Source: Rhodocyclaceae bacterium
GTDB lineage: Bacteria; Pseudomonadota; Gammaproteobacteria; Burkholderiales; Rhodocyclaceae
DNA length: 64,000 bases
NCBI GenBank assembly: GCA_016721505.1
Contig: JADKHX010000021.1
Coordinates: forward strand, 146,781-210,780
Direction: 5' to 3'
Positions 53,934 through 62,904 of the stretch are shown one piece after another. Positions within the stretch are counted from its first letter, which is position 1. The number at the start of each line of letters is the position of its first letter. Below the pieces are notes generated by a model. It was given only the letters and a program-made list of their open reading frames with translations. It was not told the origin of the DNA and made no database searches. A program made the translations under genes and the position numbers.

Positions 53934-54875
53934 ATGTCAATGAAAGCGGCAACTGCAGGCGTTTACACATCACTTCCCGAACTGGTCGCGCTGCAATACG
54001 CTGCGCGAGGCTTCAGTCTGCTTGGCAAACAACCCAGCGGCAGCGCCTTGATTGGCCGCTGCAGTACACGATTGCGCGGACGCGGTCTTAGCTTCGAAGA
54101 GCTGCGTGTCTACCGCCCCGGTGACGATGTTCGCAGCATTGACTGGAAGGTCACGGCGCGGACGCAAAAACCACATCTGCGGGTCTATACCGAAGAACGC
54201 GAACGGCCCGTCTTGCTGGTGGTTGATCAACGGCTGGCGATGTTCTTCGGCACGCAATTGCAAATGAAGTCAGTCACCGCCACGGAACTTGCAGCGATCA
54301 TCGCTTGGCAGGTGGTAGATGCTGGTGATCGGGTTGGCGTGGTGGCGTTTAACGATAGCGAAGTGATCGAGCTTGATCCACACCGTAGTCGGCGCACGCT
54401 AATTCAAGTGTTGGAGACTCTGGTGACACAAAATCTGGCATTGCGCGTCGATGGCGCCATTCAGCACCATCCCGGCCAACTCAATGCCGTACTCGAAGGT
54501 GTTGCGCGCCGCGCTGCACACGATTGGATCGTGGTGGTGATCAGCGATTTTCAAGGCATCGACGCCGACACTCGTGGCATCGTCAAACGTATTGCCCGGC
54601 ACAATGATGTGATTGCCGCACTGGTGCACGATGCCGCAGCATTGGCGATGCCAGCGCGGCGGCATTTTGTGGTCAGCGACACCCATCTACAAGTCCAAAT
54701 CGACACGGCGGACACTGCCACGCGCAATGGTATCGCGGCGATCCAACAGCGACGGCTGGAAAGCCTCGATCACATTCGCCACGAACTGACCGTTCCCGTG
54801 TTAGCTATCGATACCAGCGGTGACGTCGCGCATCAATTGCGCCAGGTGCTCGGCTTCCGTCAGCGTGCCGCCTAG
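53934..54875 (+). CDS. DUF58-family protein of the MoxR/Bat operon
   Basis: 313-residue soluble protein. The DUF58 signature is RGRGLSFEELRVYRPGDDVRSIDWKVTARTQKPHLRVYTEERERP (in pieces), with a VWA-like C-terminus VVVISDFQGIDADTR. Function: works with MoxR in VWA-associated complexes. The open frame starts at 53811 inside the repeat, but the ATG at 53934 (or 53940) begins the family N-terminus MKAATAGVYTSLPELVALQ. The start is uncertain by a few residues. It lies 229 bp after MoxR and 9 bp before the DUF4381 gene. Confidence 0.9.
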   Translation: MSMKAATAGVYTSLPELVALQYAARGFSLLGKQPSGSALIGRCSTRLRGRGLSFEELRVYRPGDDVRSIDWKVTARTQKPHLRVYTEERERPVLLVVDQRLAMFFGTQLQMKSVTATELAAIIAWQVVDAGDRVGVVAFNDSEVIELDPHRSRRTLIQVLETLVTQNLALRVDGAIQHHPGQLNAVLEGVARRAAHDWIVVVISDFQGIDADTRGIVKRIARHNDVIAALVHDAAALAMPARRHFVVSDTHLQVQIDTADTATRNGIAAIQQRRLESLDHIRHELTVPVLAIDTSGDVAHQLRQVLGFRQRAA

Positions 54876-54884
54876 GTCTGCAAT

Positions 54885-55439
54885 ATGAGCAATCCAGCTA
54901 CTGTGACCGCCGCCAACGCTGAGCAAGTTGCCAAGGCATTGCGTCAATTGCATGATATTGTCGAACCGGCTGCACCTGCATTTTGGCCTCCAGCACCGGC
55001 CTGGTATTTCGTCGGTGCGGCGCTGGTGCTTTTAGTCATGCTGGCTATGGTTTGGCTGTGGCGGCGCTGGCAGGCCAATGCCTATCGCCGCCAAGCGCTT
55101 GGCGAACTTGCCGATCTGCGCGACGGCGCGCAATCCCTTAATCCACCAAATGAACGCATCAGCGCTTTGGCCAGCCTGCTCCGCCGCGTCGCTTTGCACG
55201 GTGCGGCGCGTGAGCAAATCGCTTGCCTGAGTGGCGCCGCCTGGATTGAATACTTGAGCAAACAATCGAACATACCGCCCAGCACTGCGGTTGCCGAGCT
55301 GCTAGCTCGCGGACCCTACGCCAATTTCGCAGCGACGGTCGAGATTGCGACAAACCACCGTGGCGATCTGGATGCTGCTTTCGCTTATGTGGCCGTCTGG
55401 ATAAAGCAGCATCGTGTTGCTAGTCAGCGCACAGCATGA
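54885..55439 (+). CDS. DUF4381 membrane protein
   Basis: 184-residue protein with one membrane helix near residues 43-62 (AALVLLVMLAMVWLWRRW) after a cytoplasm- or periplasm-facing N-terminus (PAFWPPAPAWYF), followed by a helical domain with CLSGAAWIEYLSKQ. Standard fourth member of this operon type; function unknown. Its stop overlaps the next ATG (ATGA at 55436-55439). Confidence 0.87.
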   Translation: MSNPATVTAANAEQVAKALRQLHDIVEPAAPAFWPPAPAWYFVGAALVLLVMLAMVWLWRRWQANAYRRQALGELADLRDGAQSLNPPNERISALASLLRRVALHGAAREQIACLSGAAWIEYLSKQSNIPPSTAVAELLARGPYANFAATVEIATNHRGDLDAAFAYVAVWIKQHRVASQRTA

Positions 55440-56518
55440 ATTGGCTAATTGATTTACTGACTAGCATAGGCAACACACTTGAGTCGCTGTTAACGCGCAT
55501 CAGTTGGTCAATGTCATTCCCGACTGGTGCGCTTGAATTTGTCTATCCGGTGTTGTTCTTGCTGGCTCCCCTGCCCCTGCTGCTCACCGCAATTGGCAAA
55601 CCATTTCAGAGCCGCTTCGAGGCGATTCATATTCCGTTCTTTCGCGAGGTTGCGGCGGCTGCGCGTGCGACGCCAAGCACTGGTGCGGTGGTATTGCATC
55701 GCGGTTGGTTCGAACGCGGCGCCAGCGTGGCAGTTTGGCTATTGTTGCTGGCAGCTTTAGCCAGGCCGCAGTGGGTTGACCCGCCGGTCGAACGTATCCA
55801 GCCCGGCCGAGATTTGTTGCTGGCGGTAGATATTTCGCAATCAATGGACGAAACTGATTTTCCGGGGGAGCACGGCAAACGCCTGCAGCGACTCGCCGCC
55901 ATCAAGCAGGTGCTGGACCAATTCATCGCGACGCGAACTAGCGACAGGATTGGCCTGGTGGTGTTCGGCGATGGCGCTTATGTTCATGTGCCATTCACCC
56001 TTGACCATGCACTGTTGCGCCAAATGCTGGCCGAATTGCAAGTCGGCATGGCCGGCGCACGCACTCGCATCGGCGATGCGATTGGCCTGGCGATAAAACT
56101 ATTTAGTGCCAGCGAAGCCAAGCACAAAGTGATGATCGTGCTCTCGGACGGCAACGATACCGGCAGCAAGATTCCACCGGAGACCGCCGCCACCATCGCC
56201 AATCAGCGCGGCGTAACCATGCACGCCGTGGCTATTGGCGACCCGGCCACCCGTGGCAACGAAAAAGTGCAGCTGGCAACGCTGCAAGATATCGCGCGTA
56301 TTGGCAAAGGCAGCTTTGCGCTGGGCACCGACCAGCGACAGTTGACGGCGATTTATCAACGCCTCGACGAGCTGGAAAAACAGGATTTCCAAACGCTCAG
56401 TTATCGTGCCCGTCACCCGCTATTTCAGTGGCCATTGGCGCTGGCGGTGGCGCTGTTCGGAATACTGCAATTGATGCTGATGCTCACTGCAACTTGGCGG
56501 CGGATGCGTCATGAGTGA
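55436..56518 (+). CDS. batA: VWA-domain membrane protein (BatA-type)
   Basis: 360-residue protein with N-terminal membrane helices (LFLLAPLPLLLTAIG and ASVAVWLLLLAALARPQW), a von Willebrand A domain with metal site DISQSMD and a C-terminal helix (LFGILQLMLMLTATW). Part of the Bat system linked in Bacteroides to aerotolerance and in others to envelope stress; role here inferred. Overlaps the next gene by 8 bp. Confidence 0.9.
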   Translation: MNWLIDLLTSIGNTLESLLTRISWSMSFPTGALEFVYPVLFLLAPLPLLLTAIGKPFQSRFEAIHIPFFREVAAAARATPSTGAVVLHRGWFERGASVAVWLLLLAALARPQWVDPPVERIQPGRDLLLAVDISQSMDETDFPGEHGKRLQRLAAIKQVLDQFIATRTSDRIGLVVFGDGAYVHVPFTLDHALLRQMLAELQVGMAGARTRIGDAIGLAIKLFSASEAKHKVMIVLSDGNDTGSKIPPETAATIANQRGVTMHAVAIGDPATRGNEKVQLATLQDIARIGKGSFALGTDQRQLTAIYQRLDELEKQDFQTLSYRARHPLFQWPLALAVALFGILQLMLMLTATWRRMRHE

Positions 56519-57512
56519 GCTTCTGTCATTGTTGCCAGCGGACATGGCCGAGTTCCATTTCCTGCGCCCTTTATGGTTGCTCATGCTGCCGCTGGCGTTG
56601 GCTTTCTACTGGGCATTGCTCGAGCGGCATTCGGCCGAAAGAATTTGGCGGGGGGTGATTGCGCCGCATTTACTGAGCCACCTCACCCTGAATCGCGCAC
56701 GTGGTTGGCGTCTTGAACCACGGCTGACCATGGCATTGGCCTTGGCATTCGCCGGAATCGCATTAGCCGGACCGACCTGGCAGCGCGAACCGCCTCCGTT
56801 TGTCGAAGATCGCGCACCCTTGATCATCGCGCTGGATTTAAGTCCATCGATGAATTCAGTCGATGTGCAGCCGACGCGGCTGATCCGTGCTAAACAAAAA
56901 ATTCGCGACTTGTTGGCATTGCGGCGTGGCGCGCGCACCGCGCTGATCGTCTACCGTGGATCGGCACACATGGTGCTGCCACTAACCGATGACGGAAAAA
57001 TTCTCGCCAGCTATGTGGATTTGCTGGAAACCAATCTCCTGCCGCAAGACGGCAAACGCACCGATGAAGCGCTGCACTTCGCCGCTGCGATGTTGGCCAA
57101 AGATCCAGTCCCCGGTTCTATCGTATTGCTAACCGATAGCGTCGAGGGGTCGGCAGCGGCACGCGTTCAAGTGGCGGATAGCGTCCGCGATGCCCATAGC
57201 ACCTCAGCGCTGAATACGCGGCGACTGGTGTGGGGCATCGGTAGCGAAACCTCGCCATCAAACGGTAAAGCAAGTTCGTTCAAGCGCGAAGGTCTGATCG
57301 ACTTTGCCACCAGCATCAACGCCAGCTTTGTTCCGCTGAGCTTGGACAACGACGATGTCCTCACTGTGCAGCGCCAGATTGATAGCCATCTGGAACAAGC
57401 GCGGGCGAGTACCAGCACGATACGCTGGCGCGATGCCGGTTACTGGTTGCTGTGGCCGATTGTCTTACTCGCCGGACTCTCGTTCCGGCGAGGCTGGACG
57501 GTACGCTGGTGA
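56511..57512 (+). CDS. batB: VWA-domain membrane protein (BatB-type)
   Basis: 333-residue paralogue of the preceding gene. Two N-terminal membrane helices (LLMLPLALAFYWALLE and MALALAFAGIALAG), a VWA domain with DLSPSMN, and a C-terminal helix (YWLLWPIVLLAGLSF). Its stop overlaps the start of the next gene (TGATG at 57510-57514), indicating coupled translation. Confidence 0.9.
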   Translation: MSELLSLLPADMAEFHFLRPLWLLMLPLALAFYWALLERHSAERIWRGVIAPHLLSHLTLNRARGWRLEPRLTMALALAFAGIALAGPTWQREPPPFVEDRAPLIIALDLSPSMNSVDVQPTRLIRAKQKIRDLLALRRGARTALIVYRGSAHMVLPLTDDGKILASYVDLLETNLLPQDGKRTDEALHFAAAMLAKDPVPGSIVLLTDSVEGSAAARVQVADSVRDAHSTSALNTRRLVWGIGSETSPSNGKASSFKREGLIDFATSINASFVPLSLDNDDVLTVQRQIDSHLEQARASTSTIRWRDAGYWLLWPIVLLAGLSFRRGWTVRW

Positions 57513-58175
57513 TGCAACCCACACGCCTTCCGCTGCTGGAACGTGCGTTGCTCGCCACGCTGTTGCTGCTGGTTGCAGCGATGGCGTATGGCACATGGCG
57601 CGAAGAATATTTTTGGCAAACAGCGGACCAGCGCGGCTTCGACGACTATCAACAGCGCGACTACGCCTCCGCCGAACGGCGTTTCCAAAATTCACAATGG
57701 AAGGCCGCTGCTTGTTACCGCCGTGGCGATTTCAGCTGTGCCACAGAAATTTACGCCATGACTGATGGCGCTGAGGCCGCCTACAACCTTGGCAACAGCT
57801 TGGCGCACTCGCGCAAAGCTGGCAGCCTCACTAGTGCTTTGGCGAGTTATCAAAAAGCCTTGAGTCATCACCCTGATTGGTCACCAGCCAAACTCAATCA
57901 AGGTGTGATCGCTGAACTATTGATCGTCCAGAATTCCAAAAAAATCGGCTGACGAGGGAGAACCCGGTGAGCCGAACGAAACACCGGATGGAACGATAGT
58001 TGACGACAAAGCCAAACACGGCAAGCCCGGTAAAGTCAGCATCGAAAAGCTCGATCCGAATGCCATCGAGCAACTGTGGTTGCGCAACGTCAAGACCGAT
58101 CCTGCCGCGTTCTTGCGTTTGCGATTTGCCGCTGAGCAGGCAAGCCGACCAATGCCTAAGGATGCAACACCATGA
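57512..58175 (+). CDS. TPR membrane protein of the Bat operon (BatC-type), one frameshift
   Basis: Small protein with an N-terminal membrane helix (LLERALLATLLLLVAAMAYG) and two TPR-like repeats (YNLGNSLAHSRKAGSLTSALASYQKAL). The frame seems to stop at 57952, after a run of seven A (57938-57944). With six A (or nine) it reads through to a TGA at 58173-58175, encoding an acidic linker and a tail ELQ-like region LDPNAIEQLWLRNVKTDPAAF that is typical of BatC-type proteins and ends at the ATG of BatD (ATGA). About 220 residues. I treat the break as a likely sequencing error in a homopolymer. Confidence 0.82.
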
Positions 58176-59596
58176 TAGGTGGAGTGTTTAAGTTGAAAGT
58201 GTTCGCGCTGTTGATGGCGGTGACTAGTGTGATCACCTGCCCCGCCCTTGCCGCGCCAGCAGCGGCGCCCGCCCCCATCATCCGCACAGAAATCAGCCCA
58301 CGTCTCGCGATGGTCGGGCAAACAGTCACGCTGAAAGTTGACGTCCTCGTCCCGAGTTGGTTCACCGCGCCAATTGACTATCCTGCTGCAATCAGCGTTG
58401 CCGGCGTCACCGCGCAACTGAGCAACTCCGCCGCAATCAATTTGAACGAGCGCATCGACAATCAAAGCTACGCCGGAATGTCAAAGCTCTACACCGTGGT
58501 CGCCCAACAGGCTGGCGAATTCAAGCTGCCCGCACTGCCGGTCAAAATCAGCTATGCAGTCGATGGTGCAACGCGTGCGATGACGCTACAAACAACGCCG
58601 CAATCGTTTCGTGCTGCACTGCCGGCCGGCGCAGAAAATCTAGGCTATTTTTTCGCCACGCCAAATTACAGCCTCAAGCAGACCACCGATAAACCGCTGC
58701 ATCGTCTCAAAGTTGGTGACGCGATAGTACGCCGTATCACCCAGCGTGCCGAAGGCGTAGCGGCGATGAATCTGCCGGGATTGAGCTTCGCCGAGCTTGA
58801 CGGTGTCAGTGTCTATCCAGCCGAGGCGCAGCTCGATGACAGTGGCGGCGAGCGAGGCAAACTTCGCCTTGGCGAACGCGTGGATGTAGTGACTTACGTT
58901 CTGCGAACACCGGGAGCGGTCGAGTTACCGGGACTCAAGATCGGTTCGTTTGATACCGTGAATGGAAAGATGCGCTGGACTAGCGTTCCGACCTTGCGTT
59001 TTGAGGTCGCCCCCGATCCGCGCGCTGACTCTGTCGTCAAGTCTCCTGCGCCGCGGGATGACGGCGTGTTATCAGCACCAACTGACAACCTTAGTCTGCG
59101 CACCAAACTACTGCGTGCATGGCGCGACCCGACGACACTGCCGACGATGGGTGCAATGGCAGGTCTTTTATTCATTGCGTTTTTGCTCAAGCGCAAAGGC
59201 ATCCGACCTATCGCCAAATTGCAGCGGTGGCGGGAACAACGACGAAACGCTGAACCGGCGCAGTTCCGGCTTTGCATCACCAGTTTGCACAATGCCGATG
59301 CTGGCAGGGCGCTGACTATTGCGATGCACTGGCTGAACCAAATCAAAGCCAACGGCCGCGGCGCATCCTTGACTCAATTCGCCGCAGACTATGGTGATGA
59401 TGAATTCCGTCGCTGTGTCAAACAACAACAGGATCAGTTGTTTGCGCCAAACCGGATTGACAGCACATGGAATGCATTAAGCTTTGAGCGATCTCTGATC
59501 TCGGCGCGGCGGCGCTGGTTGCAGTCGCGCCGAATGTCGTCACCACAGCACTGCCACCTTCCACCGCTCAATCCAGCTCATGACTCAATCTACTAA
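58172..59596 (+). CDS. batD: BatD-type membrane protein carrying a short repeat in frame
   Basis: 474-residue exported protein with signal peptide (VFALLMAVTSVITCPALA), several Ig-like oxygen-tolerance domains (RTEISPRLAMVGQTVTLKVDV; PGEFKLPAL-like LPGLSFAELDGVSV; VELPGLKIGSFD) and a membrane helix near residue 330 (MGAMAGLLFIAFLLK). Between the last domain and the helix, DDGVLSAPTDN (residues 297-305) is encoded by a REP-like copy at 59061-59087. The gene overlaps the dioxygenase gene by 17 bp. Confidence 0.88.
   Translation: MIGGVFKLKVFALLMAVTSVITCPALAAPAAAPAPIIRTEISPRLAMVGQTVTLKVDVLVPSWFTAPIDYPAAISVAGVTAQLSNSAAINLNERIDNQSYAGMSKLYTVVAQQAGEFKLPALPVKISYAVDGATRAMTLQTTPQSFRAALPAGAENLGYFFATPNYSLKQTTDKPLHRLKVGDAIVRRITQRAEGVAAMNLPGLSFAELDGVSVYPAEAQLDDSGGERGKLRLGERVDVVTYVLRTPGAVELPGLKIGSFDTVNGKMRWTSVPTLRFEVAPDPRADSVVKSPAPRDDGVLSAPTDNLSLRTKLLRAWRDPTTLPTMGAMAGLLFIAFLLKRKGIRPIAKLQRWREQRRNAEPAQFRLCITSLHNADAGRALTIAMHWLNQIKANGRGASLTQFAADYGDDEFRRCVKQQQDQLFAPNRIDSTWNALSFERSLISARRRWLQSRRMSSPQHCHLPPLNPAHDSIY
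59061..59087 (+). repeat. REP-like palindrome inside the BatD gene
   Basis: ACGGCGTGTTA then TCAGCACCAACTGACA: the full left end and core, translated in frame as DGVLSAPTD in a flexible linker of BatD. Confidence 0.8.
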
Positions 59597-60452
59597 GAAC
59601 TCACAACTGCCCAAGCAACTGGCTGAGCTGGCGACCCGAGGCTACACCATCATCGACGATTTTCTCGATGCCGATCGACTTCGCCGGGTGCGCGCAGGGC
59701 TCGCGCCTTTTCTCAATTCGCATCACGGGCGCAACAACTTTGAGGGCGTAAAAACCGAACGGGTTTACACGCTGGTTGGTCGCGGCAGGATATTTGAGGA
59801 GATCGTCGAAGACCAGCGTGTGCTGGATATTCTCGACGCCTTGTTTTTGCCCAACTATTTACTGACCGCCAGCCAGGCGATTTGCATTTCGCCTGGCGAG
59901 ACCGCGCAGCCGATTCATTCAGACGATAGTTTTTATCCCATCCCCCGGCCGCGCCCGGCGATCAGTATCAGCACCATCGTCGCCGTTGACGCTTTCACCG
60001 CGAGTAATGGCTGCACCGAGATTATTCCGGGCAGTCATTTGTGGAGCGACGCTGAAGTCGCCGGCACCTACGATGGTCTCGACCATGACGCGCCAACGCC
60101 ACCAGCGATAGCGAAATTACTGATTCCGCTGATCATGCCGGCTGGTTCCTGTGTGGTATTTCAGGGCACCCTGTTGCATCGCGGTGGAGCCAACCGCAGC
60201 GATGCGCCGCGCTTGGCTTTTTCCAATCAGTATTGCGAGCCTTGGGCACGCACTCAGGAGAATTTTTTCTTCGGTCTGCCGCCGTCCCTGGCTCGCAAAA
60301 TGTCGCCGCGATTGCAAGCGATGCTCGGGTATTCTGTGGTGCCGCCGTTTATGGGTCACGTCAGCGCCTCCCATCCCAGCAAGGTTTTTAGAGAAGATTA
60401 CGTCAATGCCGTGATGGCTGATCGCGGATTGATTCCACCGGAAGAACAATGA
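59580..60452 (+). CDS. Phytanoyl-CoA dioxygenase-family protein
   Basis: 290-residue Fe(II)/2-oxoglutarate oxygenase. The iron ligands are the His and Asp in PIHSDDSFY and the distal His in LLHRGGANRSD; the Arg in that last motif would hold 2-oxoglutarate. Predicted to hydroxylate a small molecule or acyl group. It overlaps batD by 17 bp and the MFS gene by 4 bp (ATGA), so is translated with them, although its link to Bat function is unclear. Confidence 0.9.
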   Translation: MTQSTKNSQLPKQLAELATRGYTIIDDFLDADRLRRVRAGLAPFLNSHHGRNNFEGVKTERVYTLVGRGRIFEEIVEDQRVLDILDALFLPNYLLTASQAICISPGETAQPIHSDDSFYPIPRPRPAISISTIVAVDAFTASNGCTEIIPGSHLWSDAEVAGTYDGLDHDAPTPPAIAKLLIPLIMPAGSCVVFQGTLLHRGGANRSDAPRLAFSNQYCEPWARTQENFFFGLPPSLARKMSPRLQAMLGYSVVPPFMGHVSASHPSKVFREDYVNAVMADRGLIPPEEQ

Positions 60453-61609
60453 ATCCTACTCACCGCAATATCGGGCTGCTGGCGGCGGCACAATCGCTGC
60501 TGCTGGCCAACGGCATTACTTTGGTCGCCATCAACAGCTTGCTCGGCTTGCAGCTCGCCCCCGACCGCAGGCTGGCCACACTGCCGGTCACCACTTATGT
60601 CATTGGCGGTGCGCTATCGACATTTGCGGCGGCGTTTTTCATGAAGCGCTTCGGACGGCGCAACGGATTTATGCTCGGCGGCTGCTTTGCCTTAGCCGCC
60701 GCGCTGCTTGGCGCATTTGCTGTAGCACAAGGCAATTTCTGGTTACTGTGTTTCGCCACGGTACTCGCCGGGGTCTATAACGCCTTTGGCCAACAGTACC
60801 GCTTTGCCGCCGCCGACAGCGTCGAGCTGGATTGGAAAGGCAAGGCAATTTCGCTCACCTTGGCCGGCGGCATTCTCGGCGGTGTGTTCGGACCGGAACT
60901 GAGCAAAATCAGCCGCAGCTTGCTCGACCCACCTTTCCTAGCCAGCTATTTTGTACTGGCGATTTTTGCCATGCTGTCCATCTTCATCGCCAGTCGCCTG
61001 ACCATCCCACCGCTGACCGTTGCCGAGCAAAGCCAAGGCGGCAGGCCGCTGCGGGAGATCGCGCGCCAACCCGACATCATCATCGCGGTGTGCGCCGCGG
61101 TCTGCGGTTATGCGACGATGAACCTGCTGATGACCGCCACACCACTGGCGATGGATTTCTGTGGCCTACCCTTCAATGATGCGGCGTTTGTTCTGCAATG
61201 GCACGTCATCAGCATGTTCGCGCCGTCGTTTTTTACCGGTGATCTGATCAAGCGATTCGGCGTCAAGACCATACTGATTTCCGGCGCAGTGCTGATGTTC
61301 ATTTGCGCCAGCGTGGCACTTTCCGGTGTGACCCTGATGCACTTTTGGTGGACGCTGGTATTACTTGGCGTTGGCTGGAACTTTCTGTTTATCGGCGGCA
61401 CCACCCTGCTCAGCGCATCCTGCGAACCTGCTGAGCGCGCCAAGGTTCAAGGTACCAACGACTTTATTGTGCTCGGCACTCAAGCTGTCACCTCGCTAGT
61501 GGCTGGGGTCATGATCATGGGTGCTGGGTGGCATAGCTTGGTCTTTTTCGCGCTGCCGATGGTGGCGCTGACGGGACTTGTCACGATGATCTTTTGGCGG
61601 CGGCGGTGA
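60449..61609 (+). CDS. MFS transporter
   Basis: 386-residue permease with 12 predicted helices. The A-type motif between helices 2 and 3 is KRFGRRNGFMLGG, and an echo after helix 8 is KRFGVKTILISG. Substrate not predictable, possibly an efflux carrier. Its ATG overlaps the dioxygenase stop, so substrate and oxygenase may be linked. Last gene of the operon. Confidence 0.9.
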   Translation: MNPTHRNIGLLAAAQSLLLANGITLVAINSLLGLQLAPDRRLATLPVTTYVIGGALSTFAAAFFMKRFGRRNGFMLGGCFALAAALLGAFAVAQGNFWLLCFATVLAGVYNAFGQQYRFAAADSVELDWKGKAISLTLAGGILGGVFGPELSKISRSLLDPPFLASYFVLAIFAMLSIFIASRLTIPPLTVAEQSQGGRPLREIARQPDIIIAVCAAVCGYATMNLLMTATPLAMDFCGLPFNDAAFVLQWHVISMFAPSFFTGDLIKRFGVKTILISGAVLMFICASVALSGVTLMHFWWTLVLLGVGWNFLFIGGTTLLSASCEPAERAKVQGTNDFIVLGTQAVTSLVAGVMIMGAGWHSLVFFALPMVALTGLVTMIFWRRR

Positions 61610-61724
61610 AGCAAAGAATTCGCAAGGCGCTGTTTCGCGCCTGCGTAACCGGGGAACTATGCAATGCCGCCACTGCACAACCCACCAGCTGGAAACCGTG
61701 ATCGGTCTTCATTATTCAGTCTAG

Positions 61725-61747
61725 AAACCGATAGTCTATCCCCTATT
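61725..61747 (+). repeat. RAYT-associated motif, degenerate copy
   Basis: AAACCGATAGTCTATCCCC followed by TATT. Matches AAACCGTGGTCTGTCCC-TATT except for three or four positions. Confidence 0.55.
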
Positions 61748-61859
61748 GCTCCTGAAATTTGGGCGTTACCAGCACCACCGTAGCAGTTAGAGGTGAAAGC
61801 GTGGCCGGGAGTTGATGCAAGGGCTTGGCTGGCATCAGCAAGTAGCGCAGAGAGGGCTA

Positions 61860-62310
61860 TGTCACGTTACAAGGTGGTGGGGTCGATGGGGGCTTGCGGT
61901 GAATCAGAATCGGACGAGATTTTCCATTGAGTGCCTGTTTTTGCAAAAACATCATGTAGATCGCGGCACATGGCGCTCGCATCTGTCTACTACGTTGGTT
62001 GCCTTGAGGAAGATAAACAAGTCTTACGACTTGTCCATCCACAGTACTGAATACTATTTTGTCGTCCCTAAGTAACCCGGGATCGAGGAATATATCCACG
62101 TCTCAAGTACCATCGTCATACTTGGAATAAATCACTTTCCCATGCTTTGGTTGCTCAACTAAGTCAACATTGGCTGATGGCGGTTGATTTACTATTCGTT
62201 TTTCGTACAGCCCAAAATAGGTCGCTGCAGAATATTCGGGACCTAGCCCAGCTCCCAATGCAGGGTATTGCTGATCGACTGGGTTGTAGTCAACTCAAGC
62301 AAACGCCCTG
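61860..62310 (-). pseudogene. Remnant of an unknown protein gene
   Basis: On the minus strand, translated by hand, three frames in succession give a protein-like text: YFGLYEKRIVNQPPSANVDL, then EQPKHGKVIYSKYDDGT, a stop, WIYSSIPGYLGT in another frame, and DKIVFSTVDGQVVRLVY in a third. The pattern (P-hG, Y-P-GY-G-DK-VF, G-VRLVY) resembles repeat domains of secreted proteins, but I cannot assign it. At least two breaks mark it as decayed. Confidence 0.4.
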
Positions 62311-62426
62311 CTGACGCTCTCTACTTATCGCGGCCGCTGGGACACCCACTTGGCGGGCTTATGACAGCGAGTTGCTTTCTCGTGCAATAACCACCCCCGC
62401 ATTGTGCGCAGGTACATCTGGCAAAT

Positions 62427-62448
62427 AATAGGGGACAGACCACGGTTT
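62427..62448 (-). repeat. RAYT-associated motif, copy 3
   Basis: AATAGGGGACAGACCACGG then TTT; reverse complement AAACCGTGGTCTGTCCCC and TATT, the best match of the four. Confidence 0.7.
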
Positions 62449-62525
62449 TCTACCCTCCAATCTATCAAACAACGGCTTCGATTCAAGATATCTCGCAATT
62501 GAATCCGCATGAGCAACTTTCGTCT

Positions 62526-62549
62526 CACCAGTTGGTGTTGGGTGACACA
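62526..62549 (-). repeat. REP-like palindrome, minus orientation, partial
   Basis: CACCAGTTGGTGTTGGGTGACACA. One core base differs and the far end is lost. It lies just downstream of the toxin gene. Confidence 0.6.
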
Positions 62550-62625
62550 GGGAGGCCGCAAGGCCCGAAGTGCCACGCAGAGGGTACGCCGTTATGAGAG
62601 CTTTTTACGCAGGCCGACATCAAAC

Positions 62626-62904
62626 TCATCTTGCCGACCAATTTTGTGCTGCGTGAAGCACGCGCAAAATCGTCATTTGTTCGCCGTCAATTCGGTAAAC
62701 CATAATGTAGTTTGGCGCGACGACGATTTCTCGTGTGCCGACGACGCGGCCTGGTTTGTAAAGCTCGGGATTGATCAAAGCACGTTCGGCGTGGCCTTCA
62801 AAGGATTCATCCAGCGCAATGGCGGCAGCGGGTTTGTCAGCGCTGATGTAGTCCATGATGCGATCACGATCCTCGATTGCGATCGGATGCCAAAACAATT
62901 TCAT
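62626..62904 (-). CDS. RelE/ParE-type toxin
   Basis: 92-residue toxin of the RelE/ParE superfamily, which either cuts mRNA on the ribosome or inhibits gyrase. The pattern WHPIAIEDRDRIMDYISADKP at the start and RELV-like TREIVVAPNYIMVYRIDGEQMTILRVLHAAQNW at the end is that of ParE/RelE proteins. Its ATG overlaps the antitoxin stop (ATGA at 62901-62904). Confidence 0.92.
   Translation of the reverse strand: MKLFWHPIAIEDRDRIMDYISADKPAAAIALDESFEGHAERALINPELYKPGRVVGTREIVVAPNYIMVYRIDGEQMTILRVLHAAQNWSAR

Larger units (their letters stand above)
61610..62625. other. Decayed intergenic region
   Basis: About 1 kb without an intact gene. It holds a degenerate REP-like match (GGGCGTTACCAGCACCACCG at 61761-61780), two RAYT-associated motifs, a REP-like copy at 62526-62549 and a broken coding remnant on the minus strand (61860-62310). 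This is the flank of the transposase region. Confidence 0.6.

Noticed and set aside
57938..57944. Programmed ribosomal frameshift at seven A
   Set aside because: Possible in principle, but five other genes show similar homopolymer breaks, so sequencing error is simpler.
57938..57955. TGA after the A run in the TPR gene as a selenocysteine codon
   Set aside because: SelD made me consider it, but the protein continues in another frame, not in the same frame past TGA, and no Sec machinery is visible.
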